Shown: piece after piece, positions 31,762 through 39,599 of the stretch
Numbering within the stretch: the first letter of the stretch is position 1
Layout: every line of letters begins with the position of its first letter
Assembly: GCA_045593725.1 (NCBI GenBank)
Contig: JAZNXE010000027.1
Location: forward strand, 1 to 49,225
Length of the DNA: 49,225 bases
Direction: 5' to 3'
Source of the DNA: HGM12713 sp045593725
GTDB taxonomy: Bacteria > Bacillota > Clostridia > Oscillospirales > CAG-272
The notes under the pieces: generated by a model
Told to the model about the DNA's origin: nothing
The model's database searches: none
Seen by the model: the letters and a program-made list of their open reading frames with translations, nothing else
Made by a program: the position numbers and the translations under genes

Positions 31762-31786
31762 CATAGGCTAAGATGTATGATATAAT
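31758..31786 (+). promoter_or_regulatory. Promoter of tRNA-Gln
   Basis: TTGACA (31758-31763) overlapping the ytvI stop, 17-bp spacer, TATAAT (31781-31786), TGA extended -10. Confidence 0.9.
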
Positions 31787-31805
31787 AACCGATGGAATTT
31801 TATTT

Positions 31806-31880
31806 TGGGATGTCGCCAAGCGGTAAGGCACCAGACTTTGACTCTGGCATCCGTCGGTTCAAATCCGGCCATCCCAGCCA
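31806..31880 (+). tRNA. tRNA-Gln (anticodon UUG), CCA encoded
   Basis: Cloverleaf readable: acceptor TGGGATG (31806-31812) with CATCCCA (31870-31876), discriminator G at 31877 then CCA; anticodon stem CCAGA/TCTGG with loop CTTTGAC, anticodon TTG at 31838-31840; T-arm GGTTCAAATCC intact. Reads CAA (and CAG by wobble). Confidence 0.97.
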
Positions 31881-31920
31881 ACAAAAAGGAACTTTTGGTT
31901 ACCAAAAGTTCCTTTTTTGT
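31881..31920. terminator. Bidirectional terminator between tRNA-Gln and GH3 gene
   Basis: ACAAAAAGGAACTTTTGGT (31881-31899) is complementary to 31901-31919/20 (ACCAAAAGTTCC then a T run), single-base loop in linear form. The A and T flanks let it act in both directions. Confidence 0.92.
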
Positions 31921-31959
31921 GTTATTCAGTCCACCGCAAGGGGGTGGGGTTTATGTTAT

Positions 31960-34638
31960 TTACATCTCGTAAAGCTTGAAGGCGAGGAATTCCTCTCCCT
32001 CGAAATAGAGTGTGGAATTTTCCTTGAGATACATCTTGAAACGAAGACTGTTAGGCATTCCGTCGGTTCCCGACACGGTCATGAGCATAGGTCTGTTGGA
32101 ATCCACGTATATGGTAATATTATGCTGCTCCAAGGTATCCCCGTCTATCTTGTATATCAGCTCGGCGCAGTAGAATCCCTTTTGGGGGAGAACAGGCTCG
32201 AGCTTTTTGCGGGGGATTTCTCCCCATCTGTTTTCGGGAAGCTTGTAAACAAGAGAAGGCTCATCAGCAAGAGATGCCTCGAAGACCACCTTGTTATAGG
32301 AGCTAAGACTCTCTACATCGCTCTTTCTGTCCATTCGGAATGCCAGAGTTTCCATAGAAAACCTAACCAGATTTTTCGCGCAGCGCTGAAGCTCTCCAAG
32401 GGTGAGATATCCTTCCTCAAAGGCGGCGGCAAGGTCGTCCTGGGCGGTGATGGCATCGGGAACGCACATAAATACGTCGTTCTGCGCCTTTACCATTTCA
32501 GCGAGGTTGTTACCTTCAAAGGAGCTGTTGTGAAGGTCCTTTATCATTGGCCACCAGTCTGTCATAACGAAGGAGTCGTAGCCCCATTCATTTCTCAGGA
32601 TAGTGGTGGTTAAGTCATAGCAAGCGCCTGCGGAGAATCCGTTTATCAGGTTGTAAGAGGTCATTATGGATTTTACGTAGCCGCTCTTTACCGCTATCTC
32701 GAAGCCGCGGAGATATATTTCCCTCAGAGCGCGCTCACTGAGCACCTCATTGTCGTATTTGCGGTCGGTTTCCTGAGAGTTTACGGCGAAATGCTTAATG
32801 GTGCAGTAAACGCCTTTCTTTGTAAACCGCTCCGCTATCTTTGCGGCAAAGCTTCCTGTAAGAAGAGGGTCCTCGGAAAAATATTCAAAGCTTCTTCCGC
32901 AGAGGGGGTTACGGTGAATGTTTATTCCCGGAGCGAGAATTACGTCCACGTCGTATTTTATCATCTCATCGGCAAAGGACTCGAACAGGATGCCCAGAGC
33001 TTCGGGGTCCCACGTACAAGCCAGAAGCGTTCCTACGGGAATGCATGTCGCCATAGCGGCACTTTCCATTCTGACGCCGCTTGGTCCGTCGCAGGTAGTA
33101 ACAACGGGGACGCCCTTTTCATTCCACGCCTTGGTGACGCCCGCAAAGCAGCTTGCCGTACCGGGAACAGGAGCCTTGGGGCTTGACATTCCCTCACCGC
33201 GAACAATGTTCATAAGCTCGTCTGCGCTGAACTGAGCGATGAATTCATCAAGAGAATATTTGCCCTCCTTGACGTCCTTCAGTACTATTTGGCGATCTCC
33301 CGTTATTTCAATGGATGCGGGAAGGGCTGACTTTATTCGCTCAAGTATATCGTATGCTGCGGTAGGAGCATCCTCAAAGGATAGCTCACCGTTTTTAGCG
33401 CTCATTCTCTTGAATTTTTGCACAGGGGCTAATGCTTGCGTGCATTGCTTTATAAGACGGGTCTTTTCCTGTGTAAAGGATAGCGCCTTCTGCGCGACGC
33501 GCACGTTTTTGCCCACGTAAATGCCATACTCGCCTGCTTCCAATACGTAAGCGTAGGCAAAACCGCTTGCTCCGTTATCGTCATAGGATGCGAAGTCGCG
33601 GATGTTCAGGGTGATATCCACCGTCTGCTCCTCTTTGGGAGAGAGCGTTTTTGTTTTCTTGAAGGCAGCAAGCTCTCTGGCGGGCTTTCCAAGCGCTCCA
33701 CAGGGAGCGGAATAATAGACCTGAACGACCTCTCTTCCCGCGTACTCCCCAATATTTTTCACAGTTACCGACAGCTTGACCGTATCTCCGTCCTTTTGTG
33801 CCTTTACATCATTGAATACGAAGCTTGTGTAGCCAAGTCCATATCCAAAGGGATAGAGAACCTTGTCCTTGGCGAAGGTCTCAAAGTAGCGGTAGCCCAC
33901 GTATATATCCTCTACGTGGATATTTTCCTTCGGGGCGCCGAAGTTATTGGCAGAGGGGTAATCCTCGATAGAACGGGCTATTGTGTCAGCAAGCCTGCCG
34001 CTTGGAGCGATATCTCCCATAAGCGCGTCGGCTGTGCCCGTGCCGCCCTCCTGACCGCCCTGCCATACGTAGGCGACAGTTCCTACGTTGTATTTTTTGA
34101 CCCAGCTCATATCTATGATATTTCCGCTGTTTATGAGAACTATGAGGTGCTTGAAATGCTTTGCGAGGATGGCAATGTTCTGCTCCTCCTCCTCGGAAAG
34201 ATACCAGCAGCCCCGCGTCGCCGAGCAATCACGGCCCTCGCCTACCAGTCTGCAAATAACAAATATTGCCTTATCCTGCCGTTTTGCGGCATTTGCTACG
34301 AACTCCTCTTCCAGTATAGGCTGCTTTTGGGAATTTGGAATCGTCCAGCCGTTACCGTTGTCAAAAGGGTTTTCTTTTATATATTCAAGGAAAAACTCAA
34401 GAACCTCCGAGTCGAGAGTTACGCGTTTGGAAAGCTCGTTGCTTATATTGGTCACATAGGGACAGTTTACGCGTCCGCCTGAGCCTGTGCCGCTTTTTAT
34501 ATATTCAAACTGTCCGCGTCCAAAAAGGGCTATCTTTTCGCCGTCGCGGAGCGGAAGAGCGCCGTCATGCTCTAAAAGAGTTATGCCCTCGGGGATGAGT
34601 CTTCGGCAATGGTTAGCGTAAATCTCGAAATCTGTCAT
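31960..34638 (-). CDS. bglA: Glycoside hydrolase family 3 beta-glucosidase with reversed domain order
   Basis: 892 aa exo-acting retaining beta-glycosidase, probably beta-glucosidase. In the usual GH3 order the (beta/alpha)8 barrel comes first. Here the alpha/beta sandwich (SGTGSGGRVNC, VWQGGQEGGTGTADALMGD, PSGRLADT, LYPFGYGLGYTSF) plus a fibronectin-III-like part occupy the first ~390 residues, and the barrel follows (TCDGPSGVRME, LAPGINIHRNPLCGRSFEYFSEDP, CTIKHFAVN, and the nucleophile D694 in SFVMTDWWP). This permuted layout is known for Ruminococcus albus and Butyrivibrio fibrisolvens enzymes. No signal peptide, so cytoplasmic; it would cleave imported oligosaccharides. ATG 34638 follows AAGGAGAT. 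Single-gene unit with its own promoter. Confidence 0.9.
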   Translation of the reverse strand: MTDFEIYANHCRRLIPEGITLLEHDGALPLRDGEKIALFGRGQFEYIKSGTGSGGRVNCPYVTNISNELSKRVTLDSEVLEFFLEYIKENPFDNGNGWTIPNSQKQPILEEEFVANAAKRQDKAIFVICRLVGEGRDCSATRGCWYLSEEEEQNIAILAKHFKHLIVLINSGNIIDMSWVKKYNVGTVAYVWQGGQEGGTGTADALMGDIAPSGRLADTIARSIEDYPSANNFGAPKENIHVEDIYVGYRYFETFAKDKVLYPFGYGLGYTSFVFNDVKAQKDGDTVKLSVTVKNIGEYAGREVVQVYYSAPCGALGKPARELAAFKKTKTLSPKEEQTVDITLNIRDFASYDDNGASGFAYAYVLEAGEYGIYVGKNVRVAQKALSFTQEKTRLIKQCTQALAPVQKFKRMSAKNGELSFEDAPTAAYDILERIKSALPASIEITGDRQIVLKDVKEGKYSLDEFIAQFSADELMNIVRGEGMSSPKAPVPGTASCFAGVTKAWNEKGVPVVTTCDGPSGVRMESAAMATCIPVGTLLACTWDPEALGILFESFADEMIKYDVDVILAPGINIHRNPLCGRSFEYFSEDPLLTGSFAAKIAERFTKKGVYCTIKHFAVNSQETDRKYDNEVLSERALREIYLRGFEIAVKSGYVKSIMTSYNLINGFSAGACYDLTTTILRNEWGYDSFVMTDWWPMIKDLHNSSFEGNNLAEMVKAQNDVFMCVPDAITAQDDLAAAFEEGYLTLGELQRCAKNLVRFSMETLAFRMDRKSDVESLSSYNKVVFEASLADEPSLVYKLPENRWGEIPRKKLEPVLPQKGFYCAELIYKIDGDTLEQHNITIYVDSNRPMLMTVSGTDGMPNSLRFKMYLKENSTLYFEGEEFLAFKLYEM

Positions 34639-34681
34639 GGATATCTCCTTGCAATATTGTAAATTTTGGATCTGCAAGAGT

Positions 34682-34710
34682 ATTATATACTATTTCGTTA
34701 TAGATGTCAA
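34682..34710 (-). promoter_or_regulatory. Promoter of the GH3 gene
   Basis: Minus strand: TTGACA (34710-34705), 17-bp spacer, TATAAT (34687-34682). In the leader, CTTGCA/TGCAAG (34678-34673 and 34653-34648) could pair and cover part of the SD. Confidence 0.88.
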
Positions 34711-34765
34711 TACAAGCAATATAACTTCATCCACAATAAAAACAGCATAATATTTGAAAGAGCGG

Positions 34766-34794
34766 TTGAAATTTTATTCTAAAAATAGTATAAT
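34766..34794 (+). promoter_or_regulatory. Promoter of yjjG-murB-whiA
   Basis: TTGAAA (34766-34771), 17-bp spacer, TATAAT (34789-34794). Confidence 0.85.
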
Positions 34795-34821
34795 GTATAT
34801 ATAAAAGCAAAAGGAGTAGTT

Positions 34822-35508
34822 ATGAGGTACAGCACAGTGCTTTTTGACGCCGACGGGACACTGCTTGACTTCGCGAGGAGTGAGCGCGAGGCGCTGACAG
34901 ATGCCCTCGGTCTTCGCGGGATAATTGCCGATGATGAGGCGGTGAGTGTATATAGCAAAATAAACGACCGCCTTTGGAAGATGCTTGAGAAAAAGGAGAT
35001 AGAGCGGCAGGTGCTTATCTACCGACGCTTTGAGCTTCTTGCCGAGCATTTTGGCTACCTTCTCGATGCAAAGGAAACGGCGAGGGACTATATGGCTATT
35101 ATTGCCACAAAGGGATATCTGCTTGACGGAGTTAAAGAGCTTCTTGACAGTCTTTACGGGCGGGTCAGGATGTATATAATAACAAACGGAGCCGCTACCG
35201 TACAGCGTGGCAGATACGCCGTAACGGAGATAGAAAGATACTTTGACGGTATATTTATTTCCGAGGAGGTGGGCTTTAATAAGCCCGACGTAAGATATTT
35301 TGAGCGCGTAGGAGCGGGAATTCCTCGATTTGACAAGAGCAGTACCCTTGTGGTAGGAGATTCGCTTAGCTCTGATATAAAGGGAGGCAATAATTTTAGG
35401 GTGGATACCTGCTTGTATTCTCCCGAGGGGTGTGCGGATTTGTCCATAGCTACCCCTACGTATATTGCCAAGGACTATGGAGAGGTACAAAAAATAATAT
35501 TTGGATAA
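34822..35508 (+). CDS. yjjG: HAD-superfamily phosphatase, YjjG-like nucleotidase
   Basis: 228 aa haloacid-dehalogenase hydrolase. Motif I is LFDADGTLLDF with nucleophile D9 and acid D11; motif II is in YIITNGAA; the motif III lysine in FNKPDVRYF; motif IV VVGDSLSSDIKGGNN. The alpha-helical cap between residues 16 and 90 and the GFNKPD.RYFE and DSL.SDIKG.NN phrases match the YjjG/YfnB group, which dephosphorylates pyrimidine nucleoside monophosphates, including damaged ones; specific substrate not provable. AAAAGGAG precedes ATG 34822. First gene of a three-gene unit with murB 12 nt downstream. Confidence 0.88.
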   Translation: MRYSTVLFDADGTLLDFARSEREALTDALGLRGIIADDEAVSVYSKINDRLWKMLEKKEIERQVLIYRRFELLAEHFGYLLDAKETARDYMAIIATKGYLLDGVKELLDSLYGRVRMYIITNGAATVQRGRYAVTEIERYFDGIFISEEVGFNKPDVRYFERVGAGIPRFDKSSTLVVGDSLSSDIKGGNNFRVDTCLYSPEGCADLSIATPTYIAKDYGEVQKIIFG

Positions 35509-35520
35509 GGGGTGATAGCT

Positions 35521-36417
35521 TTGCGCGACTCGTTACTTGAATATTTTAAAGGTGAAGGCATAGAGTATGCCGAGAATCTGAACGTGGCATCACGCTCCAC
35601 CTTTAAGGTGGGGGGGAAGGCAAAGCTCTCTGTTTTTCCGCGCAGCCGAGAGAAGCTGATAAAAGCTCTTGTGGCGCTTGATGAGGAGGGAATGAGAGCG
35701 GAGGTTATAGGCAACGCTTCCAACCTACTGTTTGCCTTTGATTTTTTTCAAGGAGCGTTGGTGTTTACAGACCGAGTATGTGAGCTGAGCAGAGAGGGAG
35801 AATGCCTTTTGGCGGATTGCGGAGCTTTACTTACGCGCCTTTCCAAATTGGCGGCGGATAGCTCTCTTTCGGGGTTTGAATTCGCTTATGGAATTCCGGG
35901 GCTTGTGGGCGGCTCTGTATATATGAATGCGGGAGCTTACGGCGCACAGATGTCCGATGTGCTTGAATATAGCGAGGCTTATGACCGTGAATCAGGTCAA
36001 ACGATAAGGATATATGACCACGGCTTTGCTTACAGGCAAAGCGTTTATATGACCAGACCGTCATTGGTTTGTCTTGGCGCACGCTTCCGATTGAAAAAGG
36101 GAAACGTGGAAGATATCAAAGCGCGTATGGCTGAAAATATGTCGTCAAGAAGGGACAATCAACCTCTTGAGTTCCCCAGCGCGGGAAGCTATTTCAAACG
36201 CCCTGAGGGATATTTTGCGGGTAAGCTTATAGAGGATTGCGGTCTTAAGGGAATGAGAGTTGGAGGGGCTGAGGTTTCTCAAAAGCACGCGGGATTTATA
36301 ATAAACCGAGGCGACGCTACGTGGGGGGACGTTTTAACCCTTGAAGAAAAAATAAAGGAGATAGTTATGAGCCGCTTCGGCGTGGAGCTGGAGAGAGAAG
36401 TAAGGCTTATAAAATAA
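35521..36417 (+). CDS. murB: UDP-N-acetylenolpyruvoylglucosamine reductase
   Basis: FAD/NADPH enzyme making UDP-N-acetylmuramate in peptidoglycan synthesis. About 298 aa. FAD-binding part: STFKVGGKAKL, VIGNASNLLFA, GFEFAYGIPGLVGGSVYMNAGAYG; the catalytic serine is in PSAGSYFKRP, and KLIEDCGLKGMRVGGAEVSQKHAGFIIN follows, as in MurB type II. TTG 35521 is favoured because AAGGGG lies 8 nt upstream; GTG 35512 is closer to that SD than usual and adds only three residues, so the start is not certain. Sits between yjjG and whiA (3 nt), one operon. Confidence 0.94.
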   Translation: MRDSLLEYFKGEGIEYAENLNVASRSTFKVGGKAKLSVFPRSREKLIKALVALDEEGMRAEVIGNASNLLFAFDFFQGALVFTDRVCELSREGECLLADCGALLTRLSKLAADSSLSGFEFAYGIPGLVGGSVYMNAGAYGAQMSDVLEYSEAYDRESGQTIRIYDHGFAYRQSVYMTRPSLVCLGARFRLKKGNVEDIKARMAENMSSRRDNQPLEFPSAGSYFKRPEGYFAGKLIEDCGLKGMRVGGAEVSQKHAGFIINRGDATWGDVLTLEEKIKEIVMSRFGVELEREVRLIK

Positions 36418-36420
36418 GAT

Positions 36421-37335
36421 ATGTCTTTTTCAGAAAAGCTTATATCAGAGCTTATGGATGCGGAGCTTCAAAAGACCTGTTGCCGAAAATCTATGCTTTT
36501 CGGTCTGTTCTTTGGTGCGCAGCCCGAAAGCGAAAACAGAATAAGAGCGGATTTTCGCAGCAATTCCATAGCCCAGAGGGCGGCGGAAATATTGAAAAAA
36601 CAGTTTTCTGCCTCTCCCGAGATAACCGAGGTCAGAAGAGCCGGAAGATGCTTTTATTCGGTTAGCGCTGTTACTAAGGCGCTGTGCCTGTTTCTAAAAA
36701 AGGCGGATGGGAAAGAGAGTGGACTCTCGGAGCTTGTGGGCTTCAGATGCCCAGAGTGTGCCCACGCGTTCTTAAGAGGAGTATTTGTGGCATCAGGGAC
36801 GGTGACCGACCCTCAAAAGGGCTACCATTTGGAATTTACGCTTCCCAACGAGGCACGTTCACATCTGCTTAGCGAGCTGTTGGCAAAGGAGGTAGGCGAG
36901 GCAAAGAGAGTGCTTCGCGGCGCAAAGATAGGCTTATATTACAAGAAAAATATGATGATTGCGGATATTCTGTACTATTTAGGCGGAACTCAAAGCGGCT
37001 TTGATTTTGCCAATATGTGTATTGAGCACGACATACGCAACGGAGAAAACCGAGCTACCAACTGTGTGGCAAAAAATATATCGAGAGCGGTGGATGCCGC
37101 CATGAAGCATATAAGCGCAATAGATACTCTGGTTGACGCGGGAAAGCTATCAAATCTTGGAGAGGAGATTGAATATACCGCCCGCTTAAGGCTGCAAAAT
37201 CCTTCTATGTCCCTTGCCGAGCTGGCTCTTATTCACGAGCCGCCTATATCAAAGTCGGGGCTTAATCGCAGACTCACCAGAATAATCGAGGAGGCTGAGA
37301 GCATAGAAAAATGCGACAGCGTTTCGTGTGATTAA
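36421..37335 (+). CDS. whiA: WhiA DNA-binding cell-division regulator
   Basis: 304 aa. N-terminal LAGLIDADG-related domain (CCRKSMLFGLFFGAQPE; CAHAFLRGVFVASGTVTDP), and C-terminal helix-turn-helix (NPSMSLAELALIHEPPISKSGLNRRLTRI) with the usual N..RA..CV.KN segment before it. WhiA is a Gram-positive regulator acting on sporulation genes in Streptomyces and on division/chromosome partition in Bacillus. In many Firmicutes it follows rapZ and yvcK; here these are missing and it follows murB by 3 nt. The homing-endonuclease-type fold lacks catalytic acids, as in other WhiA. Ends before a terminator. Confidence 0.95.
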   Translation: MSFSEKLISELMDAELQKTCCRKSMLFGLFFGAQPESENRIRADFRSNSIAQRAAEILKKQFSASPEITEVRRAGRCFYSVSAVTKALCLFLKKADGKESGLSELVGFRCPECAHAFLRGVFVASGTVTDPQKGYHLEFTLPNEARSHLLSELLAKEVGEAKRVLRGAKIGLYYKKNMMIADILYYLGGTQSGFDFANMCIEHDIRNGENRATNCVAKNISRAVDAAMKHISAIDTLVDAGKLSNLGEEIEYTARLRLQNPSMSLAELALIHEPPISKSGLNRRLTRIIEEAESIEKCDSVSCD

Positions 37336-37350
37336 CATAAATCCATAATC

Positions 37351-37394
37351 AAAAAAGCAACCACGCAGATAAATTCCTGCGTGGTTGCTTTTTT
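37351..37394. terminator. Bidirectional terminator after whiA and the propeller gene
   Basis: GCAACCACGCAG (37357-37368), 8-nt loop, CTGCGTGGTTGC (37377-37388), flanked by A6 and T6. Confidence 0.95.
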
Positions 37395-37411
37395 ATTTTC
37401 AACAAGTAATA

Positions 37412-39307
37412 TCAACCTGCCGCATTTTCGTCGTTTGAAGCGGGAGGTGTAGTTTCATTGGTGTTGTTATAATTGGGGATCGTGCAGTCACTTGCCTTCT
37501 GTGAGAACTTCTTTCCGTTGGAGGTATAGAAGAGCTTAACTGTGTCGTCCTCGTTTACAAAGAATGCGTATCCCTTCTTGCCTGTACCCATAACAACAGT
37601 GGGGGTGACTGCGGGAGTGGAGGACTTAAAATCTGCCTTTTCCTTTGACGAGCCCTCGGTGGAGATATAAACCGTGGTTACATCGTCAACCACTTCTGAG
37701 AAGAATATGGAGTTGGCGCAGACAGACATAGAGCCGAGAAGCGCGTTGTATGAAACTCTGTTGGGCTTTTCTGTTGAGGAATCCCAGAAATAGATATGTC
37801 CCTTATTAAGCTTAGTGTCTTCAGCTCGCATTACGTAAACATCGCCGTTCTCAATTATAGAGAAGCTATCTACGTCCTCCATTATAAGCTGGGTATCCTT
37901 TTGGATATCCTTGCTGTCCAGAGGTGTGCGCATAAGCTTTTTGGTGTACTGCTCCTGATTGTCTATATAGTAGAAATACTTTCCGTCGGGAGAGAATGTA
38001 CCCGTTGTATTTGCCACTGCGGTAGCACCCTTCTTTGTGAGGAGGTAGGTCATAGCTACGTCCTTGGTTTCCGTACCCTCGGAGGTGACTGTTTCTACCT
38101 TCTTTTCGCACACGAAGTAGGTGTCAAGGAAGGTTTCGGGGCAAACTACCGAGTTGCCTGCATAAATGGGAGTGAACTTACCTTCAGCTATTTCCTCTGG
38201 TTTGGAATCCTTTATCTTGTACATATAGGATATAACACCCGCGGATATCTGCTCACCGCTTTCCTCGTCGAGCTTGGTTTTTTCGGCACAGAAGATTATC
38301 TCGTTGCCCTTGACGTTCATTCCTGTTATTCCTGCTATATTTCCGTAATCACTGCTACGGGCGATTATATGATTTGTGTAGGTCTCGCCCTCGTCCTCTA
38401 CCTCAACGCAAGCGAGGGAGTGGAGGTTGCCGCTGTAATGTAGTCCGTAAACGTATCTGCCATCAATGGACATTTCAAGGGGAATTATATTTGTAGGACC
38501 GATTGCAAGAGAGATACCGTCGCTGAAATAATTAAGTCTGGTTTTGTCGGGGTCTTCCGTAGAAGCGGTGGTATAGACAACAGCCTTTGCGTCACCCGAT
38601 ATCACAAAATTTTCAGCGCTCTGCTTGCTGGTAATGGGAGCGTGCTCGTCGGAGGAATAGTGGGTGAAGCCGGAGTTTTCCTTGTAGATTATTCCGGGCG
38701 CGTACTCTGCCGTGTCTATTATATCCTCCATACTTGCGGCAATAGCTTCAATCTCGGTAAGCTTTTTACCCTCAAGCACGTACATCTTTATGCCCGATTC
38801 ACCCGTTTCCTCGTTGGTCGCGTCTTCAAATATGTAAGCGAAGGAATAGTCTGCGGCGGGGCGAAGCTCCTTTATTTCTCCAAAGGTCTTGTCCAAAACG
38901 TCACCGTTGGATACCACACGGTAATCTCCATTGCTGTCAATGAAGGAGAAGTATACGTTATCCTCCGCCTTTATGTTTTTCTGAGGAGCGGAAAATATAG
39001 CCACTATAACCACTACCAAAAGAACAACGGCTACCACGGCGGCAGCTACGGTGAGTATGGGTACCCACTGTATTTGAGGCTTGATTTTTCTCCTCTGAGG
39101 GGGCCTTTTTGGCTGCTGAGGCCTTTCCTGCTTGGGAGCCGAAGCTCTCTGCTGCTTGTCCTGAGTATTTCCGAAGGCGTTGAAATCGTCGGCGGCGGAT
39201 TGCTCGGACTTAGCCAAAAAGTCTTTTATTTTTGAACGGTCTGCCTTTGCCGAGCCTGTTGCTCCCGAGGTGGCAAAAGCGGGGCGCATATTGTTTTTGA
39301 AAAGCAT
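37412..39307 (-). CDS. Single-pass membrane protein with extracellular beta-propeller-like domain
   Basis: 631 aa, not a named family to me. Residues 1-78 are cytoplasmic: KIKDFLAKSEQSAADDFNAF, then a Pro/Gln/Arg-rich basic stretch (KQERPQQPKRPPQRRK). One membrane helix (82-105). Residues 110-610 look like a WD40/TolB-like propeller: repeated beta segments with YVFSFIDSNGDYRVVS, SIDGRYVYGLHY, TGTFSPDGKYFYYIDN, NGDVYVMRA. The tail is Thr/Asn/Glu-rich. The layout resembles a receptor or wall-associated sensor without a kinase domain. SD GGAGGT precedes ATG 39307. Single-gene unit with its own promoter and terminator. No enzyme motif was found. Confidence 0.72.
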   Translation of the reverse strand: MLFKNNMRPAFATSGATGSAKADRSKIKDFLAKSEQSAADDFNAFGNTQDKQQRASAPKQERPQQPKRPPQRRKIKPQIQWVPILTVAAAVVAVVLLVVVIVAIFSAPQKNIKAEDNVYFSFIDSNGDYRVVSNGDVLDKTFGEIKELRPAADYSFAYIFEDATNEETGESGIKMYVLEGKKLTEIEAIAASMEDIIDTAEYAPGIIYKENSGFTHYSSDEHAPITSKQSAENFVISGDAKAVVYTTASTEDPDKTRLNYFSDGISLAIGPTNIIPLEMSIDGRYVYGLHYSGNLHSLACVEVEDEGETYTNHIIARSSDYGNIAGITGMNVKGNEIIFCAEKTKLDEESGEQISAGVISYMYKIKDSKPEEIAEGKFTPIYAGNSVVCPETFLDTYFVCEKKVETVTSEGTETKDVAMTYLLTKKGATAVANTTGTFSPDGKYFYYIDNQEQYTKKLMRTPLDSKDIQKDTQLIMEDVDSFSIIENGDVYVMRAEDTKLNKGHIYFWDSSTEKPNRVSYNALLGSMSVCANSIFFSEVVDDVTTVYISTEGSSKEKADFKSSTPAVTPTVVMGTGKKGYAFFVNEDDTVKLFYTSNGKKFSQKASDCTIPNYNNTNETTPPASNDENAAG

Positions 39308-39358
39308 AAATTACCTCCGTGATGTATCGAAAATATACACAGTTATGCATGATAATTC

Positions 39359-39387
39359 ATTTTATCACACGCGCGCGTAATTTACAA
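39359..39387 (-). promoter_or_regulatory. Promoter of the propeller-like gene
   Basis: Minus strand: TTGTAA (39387-39382), 17-bp spacer containing alternating CG, TAAAAT (39364-39359), TGA extended -10. Confidence 0.7.
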
Positions 39388-39532
39388 CATTATATTATTA
39401 AAAAATTATGAATAATCCGTTAACACACAACATATTGTGATGATTTTTGCCAAAAAATACTGCATTTAGGGAGATTGCTCCGTCCGAAAACATATCTCCA
39501 CCCAAAAGCATCCCTTGCTTTTTTTGCTCTCT

Positions 39533-39562
39533 GTAATATTTTTTTCTGTGTCGGCATAGTAT
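39533..39562 (+). promoter_or_regulatory. Possible sigma-E promoter of the spoIIIA operon
   Basis: GTAATATT (39533-39540), 14-bp spacer, CATAGTAT (39555-39562). These resemble the sigma-E -35 (ATATT-type) and -10 (CATACAnT) elements. spoIIIA is sigma-E-controlled in Bacillus subtilis. An SD follows 30 nt later. Confidence 0.5.
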
Positions 39563-39599
39563 TTTACAGATACAAAAAGCGAAAAAGGCAGGAAGAAAA

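Noticed and set aside
31806..31880. tRNA-Gln as an integration site
   Set aside because: No integrase, no repeated tRNA 3' end and ordinary genes on both sides.
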